In this document: positions 44,924 to 54,689 of the stretch, piece by piece
How positions within the stretch are numbered: the first letter of the stretch is position 1
Layout: the number at the start of each line of letters is the position of its first letter
NCBI RefSeq assembly: GCF_026229185.1
Contig: NZ_JAGGJA010000006.1
Coordinates: 186,001-250,000 of the forward strand
Source: Fodinibius salsisoli
Lineage (GTDB): Bacteria; Bacteroidota; Rhodothermia; Balneolales; Balneolaceae
DNA: 64,000 bases
Direction of reading: 5' to 3'
The notes under the pieces: generated by a model
Seen by the model: only the letters and a program-made list of their open reading frames with translations
The model's database searches: none
Told to the model about the DNA's origin: nothing
Position numbers and translations under genes: made by a program

Positions 44924-46273
44924 TTGAAGATTGTTATTATTGGAGCTGGCGAGATTGGATATGATTTGGCCAGTGTTTTGTCACAGGAAAAGCACGACGT
45001 TATTGTTCTTGACAGGGACAAGCAAGCACTTGAACGGGTGGTAGCTAACCTGGATGTACTCTGTTTCGAAGGCAACGCCACGTCGGCTAAAGATCTGGTC
45101 GATGCCGGGGTTAAAGATGCGGATATTCTTATTGCCGTAACCAGTATTGACGAAGTAAATATGATTGCATCGATGATGAGCAATCGTCTGGGAGCCGAGA
45201 TGGTCATTGCTCGTGTGCGCAGTGATGAGCTCTCACGGCCTAATGCTCCGCTTAAGTCAACCGACCTTGGCATTGATGTTCTCATCCATCCCGAGCGTAG
45301 TGCGGCCCTTGAGATCGTACGCCTGATTAAGCGTGCGTCTGCCAGTGACCTTGTCAACCTTGCAGATGGACGGATGCAGATGATTGGTCTCCGTATTGGC
45401 AAAGATTCGCCCTTGGTGGGCAAAACACTTGTAGAATACGCCGAGGATTTTTCCGACATCACATTCCGGGTGGTTGCTATTTCGCGCAAAGGTCTGACTA
45501 TTATCCCCAGCGGTTCGGTCCGTATCCAGGCCTATGACCAGCTCTTCCTCATGGCCAAGACGGAAACCATACCAGCTGTTATTAAAACAACGGGCAAGCC
45601 GGATGTTGAAATCAATCGTATCATGATTGCCGGCGGCACTCCCATTGGAGCCATGATTGCCCGTATTTTGTGCCAAGAAGAGAAAAAATGGAATATTAAG
45701 CTTATTGAACCGGATCAAGATACGGCCATAGAGCTTGCCGAAGAACTCAAGGATGTACTTGTTCTTAATGGCAATCCTACCAATCCCGATTTATTGGCTA
45801 CCGAGGGGATCACCGATACTGATGCCTTTATTTCAGTAACAGACGATGAAGAATCGAATATTATTTCATGCCTGATGGCCAAGCATCTCGAAGTACAGAA
45901 GACGGTGGCGCTGGTCTCGAAGTCGGATTATATCCCTCTCAGCCAAACCATTGGTCTCGATGCAGCCGTCAATAAGAAATCAGCAGCTTCTAATGAAATT
46001 CATCGCCACGTCCGAGGTGGACGTGTGATATCCGTGACGGCCCTTCAGGGAATCAAAGCAGAAGTAATAGAACTTCAGGCCGCTCCAAAATCTAAAGTTG
46101 TTAAAAAGCCTATTCAAAAAATTCGATTCCCAGACGGCTGTGTGGTCGGAGGGATATTAAGTAATGGTTCAACCGATATTGCCACGGGGCAGTCCCAGAT
46201 TAAACCTAACGATCGTGTCATCATTTTCTGCCTGCCGGAAGCTGTAGATAAAGTAACTTCACTGTTCAACTAA
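44924..46273 (+). CDS. trkA: Trk potassium uptake regulatory subunit TrkA
   Basis: This 449-aa peripheral protein controls TrkH. It consists of two RCK units, each with a Rossmann (TrkA_N) and a TrkA_C part. The first nucleotide-binding loop is intact (IIGAGEIGYDLASVLSQ), the second is degenerate (IAGGTPIGAMIARILCQ). The start is a TTG at 44924, supported by an AGGAG ribosome binding site at 44911-44915, 8 nt upstream. This is one of few clear Shine-Dalgarno sites in the window. It shares one base with the trkH ATG (TAATG), so the pair is coupled. Confidence 0.96.
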   Translation: MKIVIIGAGEIGYDLASVLSQEKHDVIVLDRDKQALERVVANLDVLCFEGNATSAKDLVDAGVKDADILIAVTSIDEVNMIASMMSNRLGAEMVIARVRSDELSRPNAPLKSTDLGIDVLIHPERSAALEIVRLIKRASASDLVNLADGRMQMIGLRIGKDSPLVGKTLVEYAEDFSDITFRVVAISRKGLTIIPSGSVRIQAYDQLFLMAKTETIPAVIKTTGKPDVEINRIMIAGGTPIGAMIARILCQEEKKWNIKLIEPDQDTAIELAEELKDVLVLNGNPTNPDLLATEGITDTDAFISVTDDEESNIISCLMAKHLEVQKTVALVSKSDYIPLSQTIGLDAAVNKKSAASNEIHRHVRGGRVISVTALQGIKAEVIELQAAPKSKVVKKPIQKIRFPDGCVVGGILSNGSTDIATGQSQIKPNDRVIIFCLPEAVDKVTSLFN

Positions 46274-47787
46274 TGCAGAATACATCCATAAAAAGCTTTA
46301 AACGCCCTCAAATTGATTTTCTGACGGTATTGGGAATTCTGGGAGCATTCGTCTTTTTCCTGGGCTTTGCCTTACTCATTCCTATGGGCATTGCTTTTAT
46401 CTATGACGAAGCAGTGTGGCATACCTTTTTGTACTCAGCGTCAATCGCTTTTGTGGTAGGTGGCGCACTCTATTACCTCTTTAAGCCTGAAGAAGAAGTA
46501 CGTATTCGGGAAGGGTTTTTGGTTGTCAGCCTTACCTGGCTTTTTCTTTCCCTTGTGGGAGCCCTTCCATTTGTCATTTCAGGTATCCTGCCCAGCTATA
46601 CGGATGCTGTTTTTGAAACCATGAGCGGACTGACTACCACCGGGGCAACCATCTTTGGGGGCGAGACCAGCTCGGGTTTTATGAACCCCCAAATTGAGTC
46701 CCTGCCCAACAGTATGCTCTTTTGGCGTTCTCTGGCTCACTGGCTGGGTGGTATGGGGATTATCGTGTTAACGCTGGCTATTCTTCCACTTTTAGGCGTT
46801 GGGGGTATGCAGCTTTTCCAGGCCGAATCACCGGGACCTACCACCGACAAGCTTACTCCCCGTGTTCAAGAGACAGCCAAACTTCTCTGGGGCGTCTATG
46901 TAGCGTTTACAGGTGTCGAATTCTTGCTGCTCTGGCTACACCCCTCCATGGATTGGTTCGAGGCTATAAACCATGCTTTTGCTACTCTGGCTACCGGTGG
47001 ATTTTCTACAAGGAATGCCAGTATACAAGCCTTTGATTCGGTCTACATCGATAGCGTGATTACGTTATTCATGTTCCTGGCTGGCATTAACTTTGCCATG
47101 CATTTTCGGCTCCTCAAGGGCGATAAGGAATCATTTTTTAATAATCGGGAAACACGGTTCTACGCCCTTATAACCGGTATTAGCATTGTCGTTATTAGTG
47201 CTTCACTCTGGATATTCGATGAATACTCCTTTGGTAACGCAATTCGCTACGGGGCTTTTCAGGTGGTCTCCATTATAACCACCACAGGATTTGGCACCGA
47301 TAACTATGAACTTTGGTATTCGTTTGGAGGATTTTTTCTTTTTCTGCTCTTTTTTACAGGAGGCTGTGCTGGCTCTACCGGCGGTGGACCTAAAATGATT
47401 CGGTGGATGATTATCATCCGAAACTCATTCCGGGAATTCAAACAGATTGTTCATCCCAAAGCAGTACTGCCCATCCGAATTGGGAATAAGACGATCGATT
47501 ACCAGATACAGCGAACGGTCCTGAGCTTTTTCGTGCTCTATCTCGTTGTTTTTGGAGTTGGTGCCCTGGTTATGGCGACTATGGGGTTTGATCTCGAATC
47601 TTCTATCGGGGCCAGCATCGCCTGCCTCGGCAACATTGGCCCGGGATGGGGAGCGTTTGGCCCTACCGACAACTTTGCCCAAATTCCCTATATTGGAAAA
47701 TGGGTCCTTATCTTTCTGATGATGGTTGGCCGGCTTGAAATTTTTACGGTACTTCTCCTTTTCACTCCTACCTTCTGGAAGCAGTAG
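46273..47787 (+). CDS. trkH: Trk potassium transporter membrane subunit TrkH
   Basis: This 504-aa membrane protein belongs to the TrkH/KtrB superfamily. Four M1-P-M2 repeats are recognisable by filter-like glycines: TMSGLTTTGATIFGG near residue 115, FATLATGGFSTRN near 238, STITTTGFGTDN-type (VVSIITTTGFGTDNYELW) near 330 and IACLGNIGPGWGAFG near 455. The loop GGCAGSTGGGPKMIR is also typical. It passes potassium together with TrkA. It ends at a large inverted repeat shared with the convergent MMPL gene. Confidence 0.96.
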   Translation: MQNTSIKSFKRPQIDFLTVLGILGAFVFFLGFALLIPMGIAFIYDEAVWHTFLYSASIAFVVGGALYYLFKPEEEVRIREGFLVVSLTWLFLSLVGALPFVISGILPSYTDAVFETMSGLTTTGATIFGGETSSGFMNPQIESLPNSMLFWRSLAHWLGGMGIIVLTLAILPLLGVGGMQLFQAESPGPTTDKLTPRVQETAKLLWGVYVAFTGVEFLLLWLHPSMDWFEAINHAFATLATGGFSTRNASIQAFDSVYIDSVITLFMFLAGINFAMHFRLLKGDKESFFNNRETRFYALITGISIVVISASLWIFDEYSFGNAIRYGAFQVVSIITTTGFGTDNYELWYSFGGFFLFLLFFTGGCAGSTGGGPKMIRWMIIIRNSFREFKQIVHPKAVLPIRIGNKTIDYQIQRTVLSFFVLYLVVFGVGALVMATMGFDLESSIGASIACLGNIGPGWGAFGPTDNFAQIPYIGKWVLIFLMMVGRLEIFTVLLLFTPTFWKQ

Positions 47788-47872
47788 AAATAGTTGAATT
47801 ATTGATTTGTTGAATGAATGACTGAGTGATTGATAATTTAACCATTCAATAATTCTACAATTCAACCATTTC
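47787..47872. repeat. Large inverted repeat between trkH and the MMPL gene
   Basis: GAAATAGTTGAATTATTGAT... (47787-47816) is inverted at 47843-47872 with a few mismatches over 30 nt. The left arm starts at the trkH stop and the right arm reaches into the last codon of the convergent MMPL gene. It could form a stem in either transcript, but no T run follows. Confidence 0.75.
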
Positions 47873-50381
47873 AAAACCGTATCCACTCACGATCTTCAAG
47901 GCGCTCAATCAGTGCGGGCAAAAAGGTAAGGGCTGCGACCAACGTCATACCAATTCCAATCACAGCCATTTGTCCCAGTGACTGCAGCCCCGGATGGTTG
48001 GTAAACAGCAAACCTGAGAAGCCCAGCATTGTTGTTAGCGAACCAATGGTAACATGCTGGCCTGTACTCGACAGTACATCCCACATACTACGCTCTCCTT
48101 CCTCACGATAGCGATGCGCCAGATGCACACCATTGTCTTCACCAATCCCAAGTATGGCCGGCAAGACGACCAGGTTATAAAAATTAAACATCATACCTGT
48201 CAGCATCATGATTCCAAATAACCACAGTAAGCCTACCAGAAGCGGAAGCATAGCAATAATGGCCCAACGCAGAGAACGGAACGAAATAAGCATCAACAGA
48301 AATACTACCAAAAATGTAGCTCCTACCATATAAGGACTTTCCGTACGCATTAAATCCAGCATCTCTGCAGCAATAATAGAGGTACTGGCAGCATAGAATG
48401 TTTCACCGCTGTCGAGCTGTATTTCGCCAATATCATTTTTAAAGGCGATTGATTTCTCCCCGTCAGATAATCCCACGCTGGGATATACAATCACAAAATT
48501 ACCTATTTCTCCCTGCTTGGTCACGAACTGGCTTTTGAAATAGTCCGGTATTTGATCAATAGCAAGCTGGGTTTTGGTCTGGGCTGCTCGTCTTAGCTTA
48601 TCCAACTGGGAGTCGTCCTGTCCCTTAATAAATGGATCATTCAATAACTCCCGGATGCGAGAAATTTCTTTAAGTTTTTCGTTAGCGCCCGCTTCGGTAG
48701 GTGGAAATCGTTCCGGCAAGGCCTCAACATCCAGGATAGTCGGACTTGTGGTATCCGTTTTCATCTTATACCGGATTTTTTCGAGGATCTGAATCACCTG
48801 CTCTTGGTTGTCAGCCAGAATATAGGCCGGGTTTCGCTTATCTGAATGAGAGACCTGACCGGCAAATTTATTAAAGGATCGATATTCTGGAAACTCTGGT
48901 TCTAACTCCCCAAAATCATACTGGAAATCCAGCTTTTGGTAATTCATCCCTACAAAAACAGCAATCAACAAGCCGACGACTACTACCGAACGCGCCATCG
49001 GGAATCGGTTGAACGTTGAAGCCCCCTGATCGTGGGTGCTGCGATTGGTATTTAACAGAATCCAGTTTCGGCGCTCTGAGATAACCAACAACGAAGGCAA
49101 GACGAAAAGCATACAGCTTAAAGCCAAAATAATACCTGAACCTGCAATAAAGCCGAACTCTGAAAACCCTCTGAATTTTGCAATAATCAGCACAAAGAGC
49201 GAAAAGGCCGTCGTCAATCCACTTACGACAATGGCAGAACCGGTATTATCATAAGTCTCATAAAGCGCTTCTAAGATTGGTTTGCCTTTAGAACGGAACT
49301 CTATATAGCGCGCATAGTAATGGAGCCCGTAGTCAATACCCATCCCGAACAGGATAACAAAAAGCACGGAGGTCATGGTATTTAGCGTACCTAAGACAAA
49401 ATAAGTTACGCCAAACGTCCACGATAGACTAATTAACAAAGGCAGCCCTATCACCAATACGGGTACCGGCATGCGGATAAGGTGCTCCCAAAAACGGTGC
49501 TCTTTTTCCTGTTCATTGCCCTTTCGATAATTGATGTACTTTTTGATAAAGAAATAAAGCATCACCAAAATGATGACACTGGATATACCGGAGGCAAAAC
49601 TGCTAAAAACGTCGTTCATAATCGAATCGATCTCAGCCAGGTGACGCTTTAACCGGCCGCCGTATCGCACTTCCATTGCGCTATTGTATGACTGAGGATT
49701 GGCAGCTACCAGCAGCGAATCATAGGATGAAAACATACTCCGCAGATAGTCAAGGTCACTCTTAGAGCCGGTAGGATAGAGCTTGAAGACCATGACGGTG
49801 CTGTCAGCATTCACGGGGTATTCCGATGGAATCAAATCCTCATAGGTCTGTTCAAAATCGGCTAACTCCTTGTTATTTCCGGTTTCTTCCTCTTCTTCAC
49901 TTCCGAAATCTACTAAAAAAGGATTGGCATCTTCTTTAGCTGACTGTATTTCATCCTGCAAATACGTCTTAATATCCCCCAGTTCACCGGGGGTAGCAAA
50001 GTAAAGAGCATTATCTCGCAGAAACGTTGTTTCTTTGTGGAATTCGGCCCGCTCAAAAAATGGCCGGCTGCCCTGCTCATCATACAGCTCCAGACTTTTG
50101 TCGATTAAGTCTTCGGCAAACCGTTTGTTGTCCTCAAAGCTGGGCGACTTGATAGCCACCTCCATAGCCGTTTCGCCTCCTACCGTTTGTTGTAGCTCTT
50201 CCAAGGCTTTGACATGGGGATTTTTCTTCGGCAAAAGATTTGCTAAATCTGTATCAATTTTAAGCTGTACAGCAAAGCTCCCCAGTATGACTGCTGCCAA
50301 CACCGTAATACCGACTACCCAGAACGGATGGTTATAATTGAATTTAACAAGAGGCCGAAAAAAACGTAGAATTTTCTCCAT
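47871..50381 (-). CDS. MMPL/RND family exporter
   Basis: This 836-aa protein has the twelve-helix RND layout: one N-terminal helix, a periplasmic loop, five further helices, then the same again. Duplicated transmembrane blocks with the glycine/aspartate motif are visible, such as ILFGMGIDYGLHYYARYIEF and, in the second half, LPAILGIGEDNGVHLAHRYRE. The substrates of such 'hydrophobe/HpnN-like' exporters are lipids or hopanoids. It starts 68 bp after the DUF3047 gene on the same strand, so the two may be co-transcribed. Confidence 0.93.
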   Translation of the reverse strand: MEKILRFFRPLVKFNYNHPFWVVGITVLAAVILGSFAVQLKIDTDLANLLPKKNPHVKALEELQQTVGGETAMEVAIKSPSFEDNKRFAEDLIDKSLELYDEQGSRPFFERAEFHKETTFLRDNALYFATPGELGDIKTYLQDEIQSAKEDANPFLVDFGSEEEEETGNNKELADFEQTYEDLIPSEYPVNADSTVMVFKLYPTGSKSDLDYLRSMFSSYDSLLVAANPQSYNSAMEVRYGGRLKRHLAEIDSIMNDVFSSFASGISSVIILVMLYFFIKKYINYRKGNEQEKEHRFWEHLIRMPVPVLVIGLPLLISLSWTFGVTYFVLGTLNTMTSVLFVILFGMGIDYGLHYYARYIEFRSKGKPILEALYETYDNTGSAIVVSGLTTAFSLFVLIIAKFRGFSEFGFIAGSGIILALSCMLFVLPSLLVISERRNWILLNTNRSTHDQGASTFNRFPMARSVVVVGLLIAVFVGMNYQKLDFQYDFGELEPEFPEYRSFNKFAGQVSHSDKRNPAYILADNQEQVIQILEKIRYKMKTDTTSPTILDVEALPERFPPTEAGANEKLKEISRIRELLNDPFIKGQDDSQLDKLRRAAQTKTQLAIDQIPDYFKSQFVTKQGEIGNFVIVYPSVGLSDGEKSIAFKNDIGEIQLDSGETFYAASTSIIAAEMLDLMRTESPYMVGATFLVVFLLMLISFRSLRWAIIAMLPLLVGLLWLFGIMMLTGMMFNFYNLVVLPAILGIGEDNGVHLAHRYREEGERSMWDVLSSTGQHVTIGSLTTMLGFSGLLFTNHPGLQSLGQMAVIGIGMTLVAALTFLPALIERLEDREWIRF

Positions 50382-50449
50382 TAACTGTGGGTCAAGATAT
50401 TTTTTGAATAGCCGTGAAGTTAACCATTTTAGCAGAACTTATTTAGTCA

Positions 50450-51238
50450 CTATTTTGATGATCTCTCGGGCTTTAACATAATATCATCATAATCCGCTTT
50501 GACCCACGACCCTGTGCTATCTCCGTCGCTAAGAATTAAGATTGCAAGAGGAGTTTTAGGTGGGGGATCTCCAAAAAGTCGTTTATAATCTTCCACAATA
50601 TTTCTTTGAAACGTCATCCATTCTCCTTTCTTCTCTGGCCCTGATTCTATGACAACAATTTTTTGGTTGCCAAAAAATTTAGAAAGCTCCGTGCCCTTTT
50701 CAAGCGTACTACTCCAGGTATATCGTATGGTTTTAGGCACCTTTTTGAACAAGGCCACCCTGCCCATATCAAAAGCTACATAAATACTTGCTACCGAATC
50801 ATTGCGGTCATCATCATCTTCACTGGCATTCATTGGCAATTTATGAGCCCGAACTTTCCACGATAAAATCGGAGTTTCATAAATATCGATACCATAGATA
50901 TTATCCTTATCCTCATTGACTAATGGCAGGCTAATATGTTTAGCCGCTTTCCCTTCGAATCGCAAGAAGTTGTTACGACCACGATTTTTGACCTTGTACA
51001 AATAATCTTGTAGAAAGCTTTCACTGTGGTTGACCAGCTTTTTGTTGCCGTCACGGTCATACCATTTATGAGGGTAGTTATGCTTTGTATCATTTTCAAA
51101 GTTTTCCAATAAGACTGCATTATTATCCAAATGCACCGGTTGCTGTGCCCTGGCATGCAGCGGTAAACAACCCACTAAAAATGCCATAACAAAGCAACGT
51201 AACGTCTTCTCTTCCAAATGACTATCAAATAAATTCAT
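50450..51238 (-). CDS. DUF3047 secreted protein
   Basis: This 262-aa protein has a signal peptide (VMAFLVGCLPLHARAQ). The DUF3047 pattern follows: LSWKVRAHKLP, an acidic insertion DDDDRNDSVASIYVAFD and the conserved IRYTWSSTLEKGTEL, then EKKGEWMTFQRNIVEDYKRLFG and a final ILSDGDSTGSWVKADYDDIML. The fold is a predicted beta sandwich; no activity is known. It sits upstream of an RND/MMPL exporter in the same orientation and is the first gene of that pair. Confidence 0.88.
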   Translation of the reverse strand: MNLFDSHLEEKTLRCFVMAFLVGCLPLHARAQQPVHLDNNAVLLENFENDTKHNYPHKWYDRDGNKKLVNHSESFLQDYLYKVKNRGRNNFLRFEGKAAKHISLPLVNEDKDNIYGIDIYETPILSWKVRAHKLPMNASEDDDDRNDSVASIYVAFDMGRVALFKKVPKTIRYTWSSTLEKGTELSKFFGNQKIVVIESGPEKKGEWMTFQRNIVEDYKRLFGDPPPKTPLAILILSDGDSTGSWVKADYDDIMLKPERSSK

Positions 51239-51514
51239 TTAATCGATTGATTTATATGATGCTTTAAATTGTATTCTTAACGCTGTAGATACTGTCTGTG
51301 AGATATTATAATACACCTTTTGCTGTCATAACGTTTACTGGTCCTCTTTATTTGCATTCTTTTGAGATTTCTTGACCAAGAAGCACTTATAAAAATGAAA
51401 AATAAGTACTTTTTACTACCTAAATGGATTGAAAAAGTATAAATTTGTGTTAGTTATTCATCAACAAAATATACCGACTAAACATCAGTTATAAATTTTT
51501 CGCGTGTAAAAGCA

Positions 51515-51982
51515 ATGCAAAAGTATAAACATATCATTTATACGGTATTGTTGATCAATATCGTATTGGTAAGTACGCACGAAGGCGAGTTTTGGCCTTT
51601 TAGTATTTTTCCCATGTTCTCACAAGCCGGCATTCCCTGGTCACGGGGAGTTGTTGAAAATGTGCAAGATACCACACGCGCAGACTTGTGGGACAGCAAG
51701 CCCATTACTGCTATTGACAACCGTATTTTACCCTTGGAAAAGCATGGTATCCACTCCATCGATTATGCCAATTATATTTCCAAAACCAAAGACTGGAACA
51801 CCAAAAAAATTAATGGCTTGCGATCTACTTTTGGCATCGATAACCATCCCGGCCAAATGTGGATGGCGACTCGCGTTGTAGGTTCTATAAACGAACAAGA
51901 TTCTGTAGTTATCCAAGCGATACCGATGTTTTTATTTACGGCAGATAGTACTTATAAAAATCCCAGGCTCTTTTCGGAATAA
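51515..51982 (+). CDS. Small N-terminally anchored protein of unknown function
   Basis: This 155-aa protein has a hydrophobic N-terminal helix (IIYTVLLINIVLVS) followed by a conserved-looking EFWPFSIFPMFSQAG stretch and a soluble remainder with no recognised domain. The anchoring suggests periplasmic exposure. It is followed after 13 bp by an HTTM-like membrane protein, so the two probably act together. The family was not recognised; similar small partners are frequent next to HTTM genes (inference from context). Confidence 0.75.
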   Translation: MQKYKHIIYTVLLINIVLVSTHEGEFWPFSIFPMFSQAGIPWSRGVVENVQDTTRADLWDSKPITAIDNRILPLEKHGIHSIDYANYISKTKDWNTKKINGLRSTFGIDNHPGQMWMATRVVGSINEQDSVVIQAIPMFLFTADSTYKNPRLFSE

Positions 51983-51995
51983 ATACTTCATCAAC

Positions 51996-52889
51996 ATGGA
52001 CCGTCTATTTCATAATCTATTCAACTTTGAGGCTCCGGAATCTGCAGGCACAAAAATACAGCTCCGGGCATTCGAATTATTTACCGTTGTTTATACCCTC
52101 ATATACACTTGGGAGTGGGCTTTCTATGTTCCCCGGCTCAGCAATGTGGTCCTTCCACTCGGCCTGGCAAATTATATTAACGTTGAATTCTTTTTCGGCG
52201 AATGGGCAACCGTCAATGCTATTATAATTACGCTTTGCTGTATCATTCCTTTTCTTTTCAAGCGATTGCGATGGCTCTATGCCCTGGCCTTTATTTTATT
52301 TCACCTCCAGTATGTTGTTCGGTTTTCGCAAGGCGAAATTCCCCATAGTGCCAACTTAGTGGGATTTAGCCTTATGGGGCTCGCTCTTGCGGGACTCTTT
52401 ATCAGGGACATTAAAAAATCGCTCCCCTTTGCCTTTGGGTTTACTCTTTTTTATATCGGTCTGGGATATACTTCTGCCGGCATTTCAAAATTGGTAGCCA
52501 CCGGTGTTACCTGGGTCGATGGCCATCACCTTTGGCTGTGGATTGGAGAAAAAGGCATTGATATCCTATCCTTAACTGGTTCATTTGAACTAAACTGGCT
52601 TCAAGAATTAGCGTTGAGCAGTCGTTTTATTGCCACTCTTATTCTCACTTTTGGTTTAGTAACTGAACTATCCGGTTTACTCATTTGGTGGAAACGATGG
52701 CGCCCTTATATCACTGTTTTTCTCATTGGAATGCATATAGGCATAGACCTAACCATGAATATCTTTTTTAAGACATTCACCATCCAACTTATCATAATGG
52801 GTTTCCCCTGGAATAAACTGATGAACAAGCTCAGGAACTCTGTCTACTTTTCTCGGTTGAAACCGTTGAAACATATTCTCCTATATTGA
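51996..52889 (+). CDS. HTTM-like polytopic membrane protein
   Basis: This 297-aa protein has about six to seven hydrophobic helices, with the pattern YIGLGYTSAGISKLVATGVTWVDG and later LIWWKRWRPYITVFLIGMHIGID. These resemble the HTTM domain shared with vitamin K-dependent gamma-carboxylase. Whether it has any carboxylase-like activity cannot be read; the key residues were not identified. It forms a two-gene unit with the preceding small protein. An alternative is a DoxX/MauE-like quinone-linked membrane protein. Confidence 0.65.
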   Translation: MDRLFHNLFNFEAPESAGTKIQLRAFELFTVVYTLIYTWEWAFYVPRLSNVVLPLGLANYINVEFFFGEWATVNAIIITLCCIIPFLFKRLRWLYALAFILFHLQYVVRFSQGEIPHSANLVGFSLMGLALAGLFIRDIKKSLPFAFGFTLFYIGLGYTSAGISKLVATGVTWVDGHHLWLWIGEKGIDILSLTGSFELNWLQELALSSRFIATLILTFGLVTELSGLLIWWKRWRPYITVFLIGMHIGIDLTMNIFFKTFTIQLIIMGFPWNKLMNKLRNSVYFSRLKPLKHILLY

Positions 52890-53003
52890 TTCCGGCTTCT
52901 TCACCTTTACTACCCGGTTATGGGTTAAAAATACTTATGAGCTTGCCAAATATTTCATTAATATTAGTGCTCTTTTTAAGAATTTTATCTACCAGTTCTT
53001 TCT

Positions 53004-53813
53004 ATGTCAGATTCTTTGCAGACCAACCAAAATAATGATCAGCCTAAAGTTAGCTGTCTAACGGTTACCGCTAATCGAAAGCACCTGATGAAGCGAGCCA
53101 TTCAATGCTTCCAAAATCAGACCTATCCCAATAAGGAATTGGTTATTATTGATGATGGCGAACAGGATCTGGATGATCTGCTAAGCCCCCTCCCCTCGAA
53201 CCAAGTGAAATATGTGAAGTTAGAAAACACCCCTGATAATACGCTTGGGAAACTGCGCAATCGATCGCTGGAAGAAGCTAATGGTGATTTTTTAGTACAG
53301 TGGGATGACGATGACTGGTACCATCCGGAGCGTATCTCAATTCAAGCTCAAACCCTGCTGGATGGCTATGATGCCTGCTGCCTTTCAGGGGCTCTTATGC
53401 ATCTGGATGAAGAACCCTATATGCAGCACCCCTATGTAGGCTATCTACCGGATGGTATTCCCGGAAGTATTATGCACCGATCGGATGACAATATCCGCTA
53501 CCCACATACGCGTCGGGCCGAAGATACCGTCTATTTAAAGGAATGGATGGCCCAACGCTATCTTCAGCTCCCCAACCATTATTCCCACCTGTTTATTCGG
53601 TGTTATCATGGTTCTAACACTTGGGAAAAAGACCATTTCCTTCGAAGAGTTCGAAACAACCCTAAAGATGCCGTGCTCTATGTCTGGCACAAAATTGTAA
53701 AGGGAAAGCTTTTTGAACATCCACGGTTTGACTTAACTGAAAAGCAAAAAAAGGCCTTCACGATGTACCTTGATGATTCCCGACAGTTAGATTTATTCGC
53801 CTCTTCAAACTAA
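53004..53813 (+). CDS. Family 2 glycosyltransferase
   Basis: This 269-aa cytoplasmic GT-A enzyme has the nucleotide-sugar site VSCLTVTANRKHLMKRAI and the acidic motif WDDDDW (D101-D104), with the following WYHPERI. No membrane segment is seen. It likely adds a sugar to a surface polysaccharide or glycolipid. It precedes a sulfotransferase by 6 bp, so an operon is likely. Confidence 0.92.
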   Translation: MSDSLQTNQNNDQPKVSCLTVTANRKHLMKRAIQCFQNQTYPNKELVIIDDGEQDLDDLLSPLPSNQVKYVKLENTPDNTLGKLRNRSLEEANGDFLVQWDDDDWYHPERISIQAQTLLDGYDACCLSGALMHLDEEPYMQHPYVGYLPDGIPGSIMHRSDDNIRYPHTRRAEDTVYLKEWMAQRYLQLPNHYSHLFIRCYHGSNTWEKDHFLRRVRNNPKDAVLYVWHKIVKGKLFEHPRFDLTEKQKKAFTMYLDDSRQLDLFASSN

Positions 53814-53819
53814 TATACC

Positions 53820-54677
53820 GTGGATACAAAACGAGCTTTTATAGTCGGATGTCCCCGGTCGGGTACGACCCTGTTACAGAGCATGATCGCCAGTCATCCC
53901 CGGGTTATCTCCTTTCCTGAGACCCATTTTTTCTCTTCTACCCTACCCATAAATACTTTCTTGCGAAGACTTAAACTCCATGGCAAGAGAAGTCGAAAAA
54001 TAGTAGACCAGTTTCTCAGACAAAATGGTTACAGCAACCTGCACCCTTTTGAAAAGGTCTCACCTTATAAGCTTTTTAGCTGTAAGGAATGGTGCCAACT
54101 GTTGCTTAAAGTAATTGACCAGATGACCGTACATGATGCCAAAGGGCTCGGAGGAGATGAACCCATAATCGGGCTTGAAAAAACGCCCCGCCACGTGCAC
54201 TATATTTCATCTATTGAGCAAACAGATACATCCAACAAATTTATCCATATTTTGCGCAATGGCAGCGATGTTGTGGCCAGCTTACATCTTGCTACCAAAC
54301 AGTATCCTGAACACTGGGGCGGGGAGCGCTCCATAAAAAAATGTATCAGCTGGTGGAATAAAAGCATCGAACAATCGCTGCAATACCAACATCAATCGAA
54401 TCACTTTTTTGTTGTCTATGAGCAGCTCATTGCCAGTCCCGAACGGGTGTTGGAAGCTCTCTGTTGCTTCCTGAAGCTTGATTACAAACAATCAATGACG
54501 CAAAATTTTCACCAGGTTGCCGGCTCGCTGACCCAGAAAGAGGAGGCCTGGAAAGATCAAAATACTCGCCAGTCTTTGGATAAAAGTAATAAACTTACCG
54601 AGCATTTTGATGCCTCAACTGTTGCTTATATCCGAGCTGAAACCAAAGAGATAAACCTTAAACAGTTCTTCCATTAA
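53820..54677 (+). CDS. PAPS-dependent sulfotransferase
   Basis: This 285-aa protein carries the 5'-phosphosulfate binding loop GCPRSGTT (residues 10-17) and the 3'-phosphate region HILRNGSDVVASLH. It belongs to the sulfotransferase superfamily. The start is GTG at 53820, 6 bp after the GT2 stop. It could sulfate the product of the adjacent glycosyltransferase. The substrate is not known, but sulfated cell-surface glycans are common in marine and saline Bacteroidota. Confidence 0.93.
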   Translation: MDTKRAFIVGCPRSGTTLLQSMIASHPRVISFPETHFFSSTLPINTFLRRLKLHGKRSRKIVDQFLRQNGYSNLHPFEKVSPYKLFSCKEWCQLLLKVIDQMTVHDAKGLGGDEPIIGLEKTPRHVHYISSIEQTDTSNKFIHILRNGSDVVASLHLATKQYPEHWGGERSIKKCISWWNKSIEQSLQYQHQSNHFFVVYEQLIASPERVLEALCCFLKLDYKQSMTQNFHQVAGSLTQKEEAWKDQNTRQSLDKSNKLTEHFDASTVAYIRAETKEINLKQFFH

Positions 54678-54689
54678 CACTTATTTTTA

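Noticed and set aside
44875-45489. A 204-codon open frame on the minus strand
   Set aside because: It is the antisense shadow of trkA; its composition is Ser/Arg-rich low complexity and trkA motifs are intact.
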